From positions 4,216,001 to 4,280,000 of the forward strand of contig NZ_CP151087.1 of NCBI RefSeq assembly GCF_038396785.1: DNA of 64,000 nt, read 5' to 3'. This DNA is from Sphingobacterium thalpophilum. GTDB lineage: Bacteria; Bacteroidota; Bacteroidia; Sphingobacteriales; Sphingobacteriaceae. Below the pieces are notes generated by a model. It did not search any database, was not told the origin of the DNA, and saw only the letters and a program-made list of their open reading frames with translations. How positions within the stretch are numbered: the stretch's first letter is position 1; each line of letters starts with the position of its first letter. Positions 43,360 to 52,521 of this stretch are shown piece after piece. A program made the translations under genes and the position numbers.

Positions 43360-44799
43360 ATGAAAAAGAAATTTAAAAATATATTTTTTTTACTGCTTTC
43401 GTCGGCGATAATTTTCGGATGTACCGATAAAGACAAGCTGACATCGGATATTGTAGGTCTAGGAGGAGATACTTGGGCCAAGACAGAGGTAGACGATTGG
43501 ATTGGCAAAAATTTTACTACACCATACAATATCGAAGTAAAATATAAGTGGGATAGATCTGAACTACCAGAGATATATAAAAATGTAATTCCAGTGCAAG
43601 AGGGGTTGGTTATTCCAGTGATGGATATTATCAAAAAAACTTGGATTGAACCTTATGTCGCTATTAAGGGGGAGAATTTTATGAAAAAGTACACTCAAAA
43701 ACAGTTTTTTTTGGCTGGAAGCCCTTCCTATAATAGCAATGGTACTATTACACTAGGTACAGCTGAGGCTGGACGGAAAATTGTTTTGCTGGACCTGAAT
43801 ACATTTGATCCAGATGACAAGCCTGCGGTGCGAAAAATATTGCATACAATGCACCATGAGTTTGGACATGTTCTGAACCAGAATATTGCTGTAACGCCTG
43901 ACTACCAAAGGATAACTCCTTCCGACTATACGGCTACTTGGTTCAATATTTTTAGAGGGGCTTATAGCAGTACGGCTGCTTTGGATAAGATTCTTTATGA
44001 AGCCGATTTTTGGGGTAAAGGATTTGTAACACCTTATGCGAGATCTAACAAGGATGATGATTTTGTTGAAACATTGTCTACACTACTTGAAGGTGGAGAT
44101 GCATATTATAACAATATCGTCAATAACTTATTTGTTTATGAAGGACAATATATTAAACGAAATGGTAAAGGTATTTATGAGCAAAACACCGGTGCGAGAA
44201 ATAAACTTTTAAAAAAGAAGGCGATCGTAACGACTTATATGAAAAATGAATGGGGAATTACGTTATCGGATCTTCAAATCAAGACGCAAGAGGCTATAGA
44301 GGCTAATTCTCCAACGCCGGCATTGGGCGAACTGTTAGGACCGCAAAAAACTTATGGCACGATTACCGTCAATCCTCAGAAATTGTCGGGCTTATCAGCT
44401 AAATTTTTAACCGCATTCAATACATCTAATGCTACATTGCAGGCAAATATGGGGCTATATGTCGATAATATTTCCTTAATTTTTAGTACCGCAAATAGGG
44501 TGATCCTCCGTGTGAATTTTATGGATCCAACAGTTGCCGTTGGCGCAGGTTATAATGCTGATTTTAATTATACAATTACAAAAACAGATGGAGATTTAAA
44601 ATTGACTTATACGAATCCACAGCCTACGAATGCAAATGCGAGAGCAATAGAAGCTTCGGTCTTGCCGATTGTTAATTATTTTTCTAATCAGACTTTTGCA
44701 ATGCGATGGATAGATGATATTATTCCGCAATCAAAAGGAATCTTTGGTGGGTTAGTCAATAAAAATGATCCGACGTCTTATGTTTTTGGAACGTTGTAG
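43360..44799 (+). CDS. Substrate import-associated zinc metallohydrolase lipoprotein with C-terminal extension (cassette 1)
   Basis: The 479-residue lipoprotein (Cys21 in AIIFGCTDKD) has the zinc site HHEFGHVLNQ: His166, Glu167, His170, with Glu237 in DDFVETLSTL a likely third ligand. This matches the HExxH lipoprotein family that accompanies SusC/SusD genes in Bacteroidetes (TIGR04549-type). It is anchored at the cell surface or periplasm and probably cleaves peptide or another bond of the imported substrate. The cassette 2 counterpart stops at about residue 304, while this one has about 165 extra residues (from LGELLGPQKTYGTITVNPQK on) forming a beta-rich domain. It lies 23 bp after the SusD gene. 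Confidence 0.85.
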   Translation: MKKKFKNIFFLLLSSAIIFGCTDKDKLTSDIVGLGGDTWAKTEVDDWIGKNFTTPYNIEVKYKWDRSELPEIYKNVIPVQEGLVIPVMDIIKKTWIEPYVAIKGENFMKKYTQKQFFLAGSPSYNSNGTITLGTAEAGRKIVLLDLNTFDPDDKPAVRKILHTMHHEFGHVLNQNIAVTPDYQRITPSDYTATWFNIFRGAYSSTAALDKILYEADFWGKGFVTPYARSNKDDDFVETLSTLLEGGDAYYNNIVNNLFVYEGQYIKRNGKGIYEQNTGARNKLLKKKAIVTTYMKNEWGITLSDLQIKTQEAIEANSPTPALGELLGPQKTYGTITVNPQKLSGLSAKFLTAFNTSNATLQANMGLYVDNISLIFSTANRVILRVNFMDPTVAVGAGYNADFNYTITKTDGDLKLTYTNPQPTNANARAIEASVLPIVNYFSNQTFAMRWIDDIIPQSKGIFGGLVNKNDPTSYVFGTL

Positions 44800-44827
44800 T
44801 GAAAGAAGAAACGCAAATTAGAACAAG

Positions 44828-46076
44828 ATGAAAAAGTACTTATTATTTTATATATTATTTATTGTCGCATTCTCGAGCTGTCAGAAAGATAAAACTTCGC
44901 CAGTTCTGGATGATGTTGACGTCAGATTGGCGGATAGTCTCGCTCAGTATCAAGCTACGCTTGCTAGTGCTCCATATGGTTGGAAAGCCTATCTTCTAAC
45001 TAATATTGATATAGCTGTAGATTTTACGATGAAATTTAATGACAAAAATCGGGTTGTAATGACCGCTGAATATGGGTCCGATGAGGAAGAAAGCTCATAT
45101 AGACTTAAAGCATTGCAACGTCCGACTTTGTTGTTTGATACCTATTCGATATTACATGAGCTTTCTGATCCCAATCCCAATGTTTTAGGAGGAGGGGTTG
45201 GTACTGGTTATGAAGCAGATTTTGAGTTTGCAGTAATTTCAGCTACCAAAGATAAAATTGTCTTGGAGGGGACTTTCAATAAAAGTAAACTTATTTTGGT
45301 TCGGGCAGAATCAAAAGTTGATTTGGAATCAACCTATAACGAGACGAGTTCTATGCAGGATAAATTGTCTCAGATACATACCTATTTTAAACGTACTGAA
45401 ATCGGAGGGAAGAATTATGAAGCTAAGATTGATGTAGGAAATAAACGTATCAATTTTATTTCCGCAGAGACCGGTGATAATGTGGGAAGTAATTTTTATG
45501 TCGTCAAAAATGAGGTTAGATTTTTTAATCCAATAGTGATTGGCAAGGATAGTATTGTAAGCCTTTCGAATGTAAAGTATGATCCCTCTGGCTTTTTATC
45601 GGCAAGTTCAGGATCTTTAAATCTGAAGATTACAGAGTCAATTACGCCAATGAATTATGATAAGACCGCGGTAACGCGTTTTTGGAGATCTGATCGCCAA
45701 ATTTCTTTTTCGGCTTGGGTTAAGGATGGTGAAGAAGATTATTTAAATGACAATAGTGTTTCTGTAGGTACAGGAATGAACAGAAGAATTGCCTGGTTGG
45801 ATTATGGTCCTGGTTATGATTTGCTTGGATATGCTCAAGGCAATTCGTTGTATTTCGGTACTGCCATTGCTAGTACGATTGACTTACAAACGGCTTATTA
45901 AGTATCAGTATGTAGGAGCTTTGGGAACCATTCCAGCAGCTTATAGAAATATAATTTTACAAACTGCACTTGATTTTACGGATCCAAAAGGATTATACGT
46001 CATCGAAACAGCGCTAGGACAATATGATTTGGTAACTGTATCAGACGCGCGAAAATGGATTAGTTTTGGACGGTAG
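44828..46076 (+). pseudogene. DUF4302-type lipoprotein, frameshifted near its C-terminus (cassette 1)
   Basis: The first frame (44828-45901) encodes 357 residues of a lipoprotein (Cys18, AFSSCQKDKTSPVLDDVDVR) with the DUF4302-like features LASAPYGWKAYLL, LLFDTYSILHELSDP and VGTGYEADFEFAVIS. It ends in FGTAIASTIDLQTAY and TAA. From about 45885 the +1 frame continues as IKYQYVGALGTIPAAYRNII and then FTDPKGLYVIETALGQYDLV to RKWISFGR, ending TAG-bounded at 46076, just before a strong terminator at 46133. One extra base near 45880-45900 would explain it. The protein is either truncated by about 58 residues or the frameshift is a sequencing error. It pairs with the metallohydrolase upstream. Confidence 0.7.
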
Positions 46077-46132
46077 TCAATAAATTTTTCAAACTAGTTG
46101 GAAATCTAACTGAGAAAAATTTAGGATATGCC

Positions 46133-46163
46133 AAGGAGATACACAAAATGTGTATCTCCTTTT
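46133..46163 (+). terminator. Terminator of cassette 1
   Basis: AAGGAGATACAC pairs with GTGTATCTCCTT around AAAAT and runs into TTTT. Its position 57 bp after 46076 supports the longer extent of the frameshifted gene. Confidence 0.8.
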
Positions 46164-46217
46164 AATGACGTTGCAATGAATAAAATAATAACTGTTAAAG
46201 CTAAATAATAGATTTAA

Positions 46218-46538
46218 ATGATGTATTGGAAAGAAATAAAAAATGGCGATAATTTACCTAAATTAGTCCGCCTTTTATCACAGATTGGACTACTGTCTGT
46301 CGCCTTGCTGATCGCACATTATTCTACATATCAATATCTTCCAGATTGGACCAATACGATTATTTCTTTTATTGTAGAACTTTTTACGATCCCATTGCTA
46401 ATGATGGTCATATTCATTTGGATAACGTCGCTTTTTTTTCTTGTATTTAAGAAAGAGCATAGAGCTGATTGGATCATGAGTATACTTTATGCTTCGGCAA
46501 CTATTATCTTAGTGTTGCTTGGAGATTATTTGGTGTAA
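46218..46538 (+). CDS. Small membrane protein of unknown function
   Basis: The 106-residue protein has three probable membrane segments (LLSQIGLLSVALLIAHYSTY, ISFIVELFTIPLLMMVIFIW, IMSILYASATIILVLLGDYL) and a short basic loop FKKEHRADW. I recognise no family. It stands alone between the two six-gene cassettes, has the same direction, and lies after the terminator of cassette 1, so it need not belong to either. A chance frame is unlikely because the hydrophobic periodicity is regular. Confidence 0.5.
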   Translation: MMYWKEIKNGDNLPKLVRLLSQIGLLSVALLIAHYSTYQYLPDWTNTIISFIVELFTIPLLMMVIFIWITSLFFLVFKKEHRADWIMSILYASATIILVLLGDYLV

Positions 46539-46955
46539 AAATAAAATAAGTGGAATTTAGAAGTTCCTAGGCAAATATATTTTAATGATTTTGATCTACT
46601 GATTGCTAGGTTTGTTTTCTATTTTGTTACAATTAATTCCAAGATTTAGTTTTTTTAAGGAACCTTAAATTGATTGTTTATACTCGCCATAGATTTAGCT
46701 TTATTAAGCTTAGAATTATTTGATTTTTGTTTTACCTCCCTTAGAGCAGTTATCTTTTATTTTTTTACTGCCGATTTTCTAAGTTTATAAGTACAAAAAA
46801 GCATATGAGATTCCGCTTGGTAACTTTTTTGTGTGAATAATAAAAAATATTTAGCACTTTTACCAAACAATTATTAAGCACTTACATGTAAGTGCACATA
46901 CATGTTCTAAAATATCCGCTATGAAGTACAATTTGTAGTCGCGGGATCTTTAACG
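46539..46955. other. Control region upstream of cassette 2
   Basis: No coding sequence is supported. The segment is AT-rich and ends in the 18-bp palindrome at 46878-46895, about 60 bp before the sigma-factor start. I see no TAnnTTTG element here, unlike cassette 1. Confidence 0.5.
46878..46895. promoter_or_regulatory. 18-bp perfect palindrome upstream of the cassette 2 sigma gene
   Basis: GCACTTACATGTAAGTGC is its own reverse complement. A half-site word GCACTT also occurs about 24 bp upstream (TTTAGCACTTTTACC). A symmetrical site of this size is typical of a dimeric repressor or activator operator. Confidence 0.5.
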
Positions 46956-47483
46956 ATGCAGAAGGAAGAAGTATTATTTAAAACACACTATAACGGATTG
47001 TGCCACTTTGCTTGGAAAATTGTTGGTGATTTAGCTGTGGCTGAAGACCTAGTTCAAGATTCATTTGTCGCTTATTTTAAAAGCACTGGGCAGGTCAGCG
47101 ACAATGAGATTGCCGTTAAAAATTACTTGTATAGTTCGGTTCGTTTTGCCTGTTATAATCATATTCGCCACGAAAAAGTACAACAAAGATATTGGAATGT
47201 CGTCGGTTTTACAGAAGAGGATAATATAGCCCTTGAATTGAATATGATTCATAGTGAGGCCATTCAGGAAATTTACAAAATTATTGAACAGATGCCGACC
47301 TCTTGCCAACAGGTCTTTCGCCTGGGCTATTTAGATGGTTTGTCTAATCTTGAAATAACCCAGGAATTGAAAATTAGCATCAATACCGTAAAAACCCAAA
47401 AACAGCGCGGTATGAAAATGCTTTTAAAACGACTAAATCCTGAGTTTTTACCCCTTATTATATTTTTGTTAAAAAATATTTAA
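46956..47483 (+). CDS. ECF RNA polymerase sigma factor (cassette 2)
   Basis: The 175-residue protein has region 2 (NGLCHFAWKIVGDLAVAEDL and VQDSFVAYF) and region 4 (GLSNLEITQELKISINTVKT then QKQRGMKML). Almost every block matches the cassette 1 sigma factor, including PEFLPLIIFLLK at the end, so the two are recent paralogues. They might recognise overlapping promoters, giving cross-regulation unless the anti-sigma contacts differ. The gene is 46 bp upstream of its FecR partner. Confidence 0.93.
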   Translation: MQKEEVLFKTHYNGLCHFAWKIVGDLAVAEDLVQDSFVAYFKSTGQVSDNEIAVKNYLYSSVRFACYNHIRHEKVQQRYWNVVGFTEEDNIALELNMIHSEAIQEIYKIIEQMPTSCQQVFRLGYLDGLSNLEITQELKISINTVKTQKQRGMKMLLKRLNPEFLPLIIFLLKNI

Positions 47484-47529
47484 ATTCTTGTCACCCCTTT
47501 TCCTGCCTTAAGTTTCTTTACTGTACAAT

Positions 47530-48681
47530 ATGGAAGAAAACTCAGGGCATATCTCTCAGCTGCTTCAAAAATTTTTATTTGGTCAATTGACCGAAATAGA
47601 ACAAAAACAATTTGAAGAGTGGCTACAAGCTAGTGACCAAAACAGACGGCTTTTAGAATCATTTCGAAAAGCAAAGAATATTGAACAAGATTTAGCTGTT
47701 GTTAAGCAATTGGATGCAAATAGAGCTTGGGAAAAGCTTAACAGCAGGAATAATAAATCTAATTATAAGTGGTTTATCAGTATTGCCGCATCGTTACTTC
47801 TATTGGCCACTTTTTTCTATCTATGGCAGAGCAGTTATTTGAAGACAGATGAAGATGCTGTACATAATCTAACTTTGAATTTGGAGCAGGATGTCGAGCC
47901 GGCACAGAGTGGGGCTATTTTACAGTTGTCCAATGGTGAAAAAGTTGTGCTTAATAACAAGACATCCAAAACCTACCATACAAACAAGACATTTGTTGGG
48001 AATGGCGCGGAATTAATCGTTAAAAACGATAAAAGCCAGCAAATATCTCGTCTGAACTCGCTCATAGTGCCACGTGCAAGTTATTATAAAATCACTTTGA
48101 GTGATGGTACCAAAGTTTGGGTTAACGCACAGTCGAAATTAAATTTTCCGGCGCAATTTTCAGCAGATGAAAGAAGGGTGAGTTTAGAGGGAGAGGCCTA
48201 TTTTGAAGTGGCACATGATGCTAAAAAGCCTTTTTACGTTGATTCAAAAGCTGGAGAAATCAAGGTTTTGGGTACGCATTTCAATGTATTCGCCTACCAC
48301 GATGACATCCGAGCAACGCTAGTCGAAGGTAAAGTAGAGGTGCGACAAAAGGAAAATAAATTAGAATTGAATCCAGGTGAATTTGCTTCCCTTTCGAAAA
48401 ATAATATGATAAAGGGGAATGCTGATATTCAGCAGGATTTAGCTTGGCATAACAATGAATTTTACTTTAAAAAGGAAACGATTGTAAATATTGCTCATCA
48501 ACTGTCCCGATGGTACGATCTGGATGTGAAATTTAGGGGCAATGTGCAACTCAGCAAAGAATATAGCGGTAGTATACAGCGCGATGTAAAACTTTCTCAA
48601 GTGTTGGAGATGTTATCGTATGTCAGTGACCTTCGATTTGAAGTTCACGGTAAGGAATTGATTATTGAGAACAAAAGCTAA
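47530..48681 (+). CDS. FecR-type anti-sigma factor (cassette 2)
   Basis: The protein has 383 residues, the same length as its cassette 1 paralogue. The plan is cytoplasmic N-terminus (residues 1-75, FGQLTEIEQKQFEEWLQASD), one membrane helix (WFISIAASLLLLATFFYLW), FecR domain (LSDGTKVWVNAQSKLNFPAQ, VSLEGEAYFEVAHDAKKPFY, IKVLGTHFNVFAYHDD) and C-terminal domain (KKETIVNIAHQLSRWYDLDV, LSQVLEMLSYVSDLRFEVHG). The N-terminal sigma-binding part differs more from cassette 1 than the periplasmic part does. Confidence 0.94.
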   Translation: MEENSGHISQLLQKFLFGQLTEIEQKQFEEWLQASDQNRRLLESFRKAKNIEQDLAVVKQLDANRAWEKLNSRNNKSNYKWFISIAASLLLLATFFYLWQSSYLKTDEDAVHNLTLNLEQDVEPAQSGAILQLSNGEKVVLNNKTSKTYHTNKTFVGNGAELIVKNDKSQQISRLNSLIVPRASYYKITLSDGTKVWVNAQSKLNFPAQFSADERRVSLEGEAYFEVAHDAKKPFYVDSKAGEIKVLGTHFNVFAYHDDIRATLVEGKVEVRQKENKLELNPGEFASLSKNNMIKGNADIQQDLAWHNNEFYFKKETIVNIAHQLSRWYDLDVKFRGNVQLSKEYSGSIQRDVKLSQVLEMLSYVSDLRFEVHGKELIIENKS

Positions 48682-48763
48682 CTTATTTTAAAACATAAAA
48701 CTAATTCAGCGAGGCTTATGATATAATATTACAATCCAATCATTAAAGTGCCCAAAAAAAAGA

Positions 48764-48791
48764 GAACAGGAATGTTGGCGCATCCCTGTTC
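48764..48791 (+). promoter_or_regulatory. Conserved hairpin between fecR and susC-like gene (cassette 2)
   Basis: GAACAGGAATG and CATCCCTGTTC form an 11-bp stem with one A-C mismatch around TTGGCG, the same structure as at 38097-38126. Flanking AAAGTGCCC and AAAGGGCTC may add an outer stem. Confidence 0.55.
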
Positions 48792-48864
48792 AGAAATGTG
48801 ATCAAAGGGCTCATAACTTAAAAGTGAACTATTAATTACCTAATTAACCACAAAATGTAAATGT

Positions 48865-51800
48865 ATGAATAACTTACCATTTAGCAAAGCCTGGTCCTTG
48901 TTACCCCAAGATCATAGGTTTTGCAAACCCTTACGTATTATGAAAATTAGTACATGCCTTTTATTCGCATTTGTAACCGGTGTTCATGCTAAAGGAACAG
49001 CCCAAAAAGTTACCTTGAAAATGAGGAATGCACGGATTGAGGAAGCGCTTTCTGCGATTTCTAAACAATCCAACTTGCGTGTTCTCTATAGCGAAAACTT
49101 AAACGCTAAATCTCGTGTTACAGTCAATCTAAAAAATGCGTCTGTAGAAGAGGCATTAAACTCGATTTTAAGAGATAAAAATATCGAGTACAAAATTATT
49201 GCAAATACAATTTCTGTCAATAGTAATGGAAAGAATGACGTAGTTGTCGAGGGGACACAACAGTCGATCGCTGGAACAGTTAAAAATGCTGAGGGGAATC
49301 CGTTGGCCGGTGCTACAATCACGGTCAAGGGAACTTCCATTTCCACGCAAACCGATGCAAACGGACATTTTAAGATAAATGCTGGAGGAAATGCGGTATT
49401 GGTTGTCCGATATGTGGGTTATAGCAATCTTGAAGTTAGTGTCAATAATAGAAGTTCCATCGCGATCGTATTGGATTCTAACCAAAATCAAATCGACGAA
49501 GTTGTTGTAACAGGACTTGGAGCTAAAATAGACAAAAGAACATTTACAGGGGCTACATCTAAGGTCGATATGAAAGATATTGAACTTGGTGGACTTCCTG
49601 ATCCATCAAGAGCTTTGGAAGGCCGTGTTGCTGGGGTTTCGGTTCAAAACACAACCGGAACCTTTGGATCAGCTCCAAAAATTAGAGTCCGTGGTGCAAC
49701 GTCAATTTATGGTAGTTCAAAACCGCTTTGGGTAATTGATGGGATTATCATAGAAGATGTGTCAAACGTCTCTTCAGATGATCTGTCTTCGGGAGATGCA
49801 TTGACCCTAATCAGTTCTGCTGTCGCCGGCTTAAATGCCAATGATATTGAGTCATTTACTGTACTGAAAGATGGTTCTGCGACTTCAATATATGGTGCTA
49901 GGGCTATGGGAGGTGTTATTGTTATTACAACAAAGAAAGGAAAAGCTGGTCGGAACTCCGCCAATTATGTGGGTGAGTTTACTTCAAGAGCGATTCCTTC
50001 TTATAATAATTTCAATATCATGAATTCTCAGGAGCAGATGGCATTTAATCAAGTTCTTGAACAAAGGGGATGGTTGACAATGGCAGATGTGGCAAGTAGA
50101 TCCGAATCGGGTGTCTATGGGAAAATGTATGAATTAATCAAGGCAGGTCAATTAGAAAATACACAAGAAGCGAGAAACGCTTATTTAAGGAAAGCAGAAT
50201 ACCGAAATACAGATTGGTTTAAACAATTGTTCAGCCGGACAATCATGCAGAACCACTCAGTCAGTCTTTCATCAGGTACAGAAAGAGCACAATATTATAC
50301 ATCCATTAGTGGTGTTTTTGATAATGGCTGGGCGCGTAAATCAGATGTGAAACGCTATACAGGGATGTTTAATGCTTCCTATGATTTATTTGATAATCTT
50401 AAATTAGATTTGCGAACAAATGGATCCTATCGTGATCAGCGGGCTCCAGGTACATTAGGTTCTTCTGTAGATCGAGTTTCCATGGAAATTAAACGGGATT
50501 TCGACATTAACCCTTATAGTTATGCATTAAATACTTCACGGACACTTGATCCTAATGAATTCTATACACGGAATTATGCACCATTTAATATCCTGCATGA
50601 ATTGGATAACAATTACATGGATATAAATGCTGCCGATATTAAATTTCAAGGAGAATTGCGATGGAAGCCGATCAAGGCATTGGAATTGGGGTTATTGGCC
50701 GCTACAAGATATCAGCAAACATCGCAACAGCACTATATTAAAGATCAGTCAAATCAGGCATTAGCTTATCGTTGGATGCCTACTACGTTTATTCGTGATG
50801 CGAATCCTTTCTTATATACTGATCCGAGTGATCCTTATGCAGTGCCAGTTTCTGTCTTACCATATGGCGGTATCTATAATCGTACAGACAATAAGATGTT
50901 GACAAAGGATTTCCGTTTTACAGCAGCTTTCGACAAAACTTTTAAAGAGATCCATAAGATATACGCATTTGCCGGTGCTGAAACGAATTCTGTGGATCGA
51001 AATCAGAACTGGTTTAGAGGTTGGGGTTTGCAATATGATTTAGGGGAAATTCCATTTATAGATTATAAGCTGTTTAAGAAAAGCCAGGAAGAAAATGCTG
51101 ATTATTATTCTATTGATAGAAGAAAAAATGGTGATATAGCTCCTGCTCGTAACAGACAAGTAGCATTTTATGGAACCGCAAATTATACGTTTGACAACCG
51201 ATATACTATTAATGGTACATTACGCTACGAAGGGACCAACCGTTTAGGTCGTACAACCTCTGCACGTTGGATGCCTACATGGAACGTTTCAGGAATGTGG
51301 AATGTCATGGAAGAAGATTTCTTTAAAAAATTGAATACGCCATTTTCGAATTTAAGTTTTAAGGGGTCTTATAGCTTAACGGCAGATAGAGGACCGGATT
51401 TCGTTACCAATTCGAAGATTATTATTCAAAGTTATAACCCATGGCGTCCTAATACCGCAGATAAAGAAACAGGTCTTAATATTTCTGATTTAGAAAATTC
51501 GGAACTTACCTATGAAAAGAAACATGAGTTAAATATAGGTACTTCCATTGGTTTATTTAAGAACAGGATCGCATTGGATGTTGATTACTATAAACGTAAG
51601 AACTTCGACTTAATCGGTATTGTCAATACACAGGGACTTGGTGGCGAGATTTCAAAGTACGGGAATGTTGCCAATATGGAATCTCATGGATTGGAATTTA
51701 GTCTTTCCGCAACAATATTGAAAAAGCAAGATTTTTCGTGGGTTTCTAGCTTTATTTACACCAAAGCGAAAAACAAGATTACGGCTTTGGAAAACAATAG

Positions 51801-52518
51801 TCGAGTTGCAGACTTAATTGCTGCTGGCGGATATGGACGGGTTGGTTATCCCGTAAGACCGCTATTTTCCATTCCATTTAATAGACTTCTTCCGAATGGT
51901 CTGCCCGTCTACAATTACATCGATGGAGCAGAGACAACAACGGGGGTTTATTTTCAGGAACGCAAGCAAATTGACTGGTTGAAGTATGAGGGGCCAACTG
52001 AACCGACCGATATGGGAAGTTTTGGGAACGTATTTTCATATAAGAATTTTAAGCTCAATGTATTTATCACCTATTCTTTTGGAAATGTAGTTCGATTGGA
52101 TCCAGCATACAAAACAGGTTATTCCGACTTAAATGCTACACCAAGGGAATTTTGGGATGCCTGGACTGTTCCTGGAGAGGAAGCATTTACGAATATTCCT
52201 GTGATTTTGGATAGACGTTTTATCCGAAACAATAGTCAATACGATTATGCTTATAATGCCTACAATTATTCAACGGAAACTGTTGCAAAAGGTGATTTTA
52301 TTCGTTTGAAGGACATTTCCTTGTCTTATGAGCTGCCAAAATATTTTGTGCAATCTCTTAAGATGAGCAATCTTGGTGTACGGTTCAATGTGATCAATCC
52401 TTGGTTAATTTATGCGGATAAGCGCCTTAATGGGCAAGATCCAGAATTTGTTAATTCAGGAGGTGTGGCATTACCAATTGCGAAACAATATACATTAACC
52501 TTAAAAATGGGATTCTAG
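48865..52518 (+). CDS. SusC-like TonB receptor with STN signalling domain (cassette 2)
   Basis: The 1217-residue protein parallels the cassette 1 receptor: N-terminal stretch and signal peptide (STCLLFAFVTGVHAKGTAQ), STN domain (RNARIEEALSAISKQSNLRV, LKNASVEEALNSILRDKNIE), regulatory beta-sandwich (IAGTVKNAEGNPLAGATITV), plug (RVRGATSIYGSSKPLWVIDG, DIESFTVLKDGSATSIYGAR) and a barrel ending QYTLTLKMGF. The extracellular-loop regions of the barrel diverge from cassette 1, so the two probably import different substrates. The SusD gene begins three bases after its stop. Confidence 0.94.
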   Translation: MNNLPFSKAWSLLPQDHRFCKPLRIMKISTCLLFAFVTGVHAKGTAQKVTLKMRNARIEEALSAISKQSNLRVLYSENLNAKSRVTVNLKNASVEEALNSILRDKNIEYKIIANTISVNSNGKNDVVVEGTQQSIAGTVKNAEGNPLAGATITVKGTSISTQTDANGHFKINAGGNAVLVVRYVGYSNLEVSVNNRSSIAIVLDSNQNQIDEVVVTGLGAKIDKRTFTGATSKVDMKDIELGGLPDPSRALEGRVAGVSVQNTTGTFGSAPKIRVRGATSIYGSSKPLWVIDGIIIEDVSNVSSDDLSSGDALTLISSAVAGLNANDIESFTVLKDGSATSIYGARAMGGVIVITTKKGKAGRNSANYVGEFTSRAIPSYNNFNIMNSQEQMAFNQVLEQRGWLTMADVASRSESGVYGKMYELIKAGQLENTQEARNAYLRKAEYRNTDWFKQLFSRTIMQNHSVSLSSGTERAQYYTSISGVFDNGWARKSDVKRYTGMFNASYDLFDNLKLDLRTNGSYRDQRAPGTLGSSVDRVSMEIKRDFDINPYSYALNTSRTLDPNEFYTRNYAPFNILHELDNNYMDINAADIKFQGELRWKPIKALELGLLAATRYQQTSQQHYIKDQSNQALAYRWMPTTFIRDANPFLYTDPSDPYAVPVSVLPYGGIYNRTDNKMLTKDFRFTAAFDKTFKEIHKIYAFAGAETNSVDRNQNWFRGWGLQYDLGEIPFIDYKLFKKSQEENADYYSIDRRKNGDIAPARNRQVAFYGTANYTFDNRYTINGTLRYEGTNRLGRTTSARWMPTWNVSGMWNVMEEDFFKKLNTPFSNLSFKGSYSLTADRGPDFVTNSKIIIQSYNPWRPNTADKETGLNISDLENSELTYEKKHELNIGTSIGLFKNRIALDVDYYKRKNFDLIGIVNTQGLGGEISKYGNVANMESHGLEFSLSATILKKQDFSWVSSFIYTKAKNKITALENNSRVADLIAAGGYGRVGYPVRPLFSIPFNRLLPNGLPVYNYIDGAETTTGVYFQERKQIDWLKYEGPTEPTDMGSFGNVFSYKNFKLNVFITYSFGNVVRLDPAYKTGYSDLNATPREFWDAWTVPGEEAFTNIPVILDRRFIRNNSQYDYAYNAYNYSTETVAKGDFIRLKDISLSYELPKYFVQSLKMSNLGVRFNVINPWLIYADKRLNGQDPEFVNSGGVALPIAKQYTLTLKMGF

Positions 52519-52521
52519 CAT

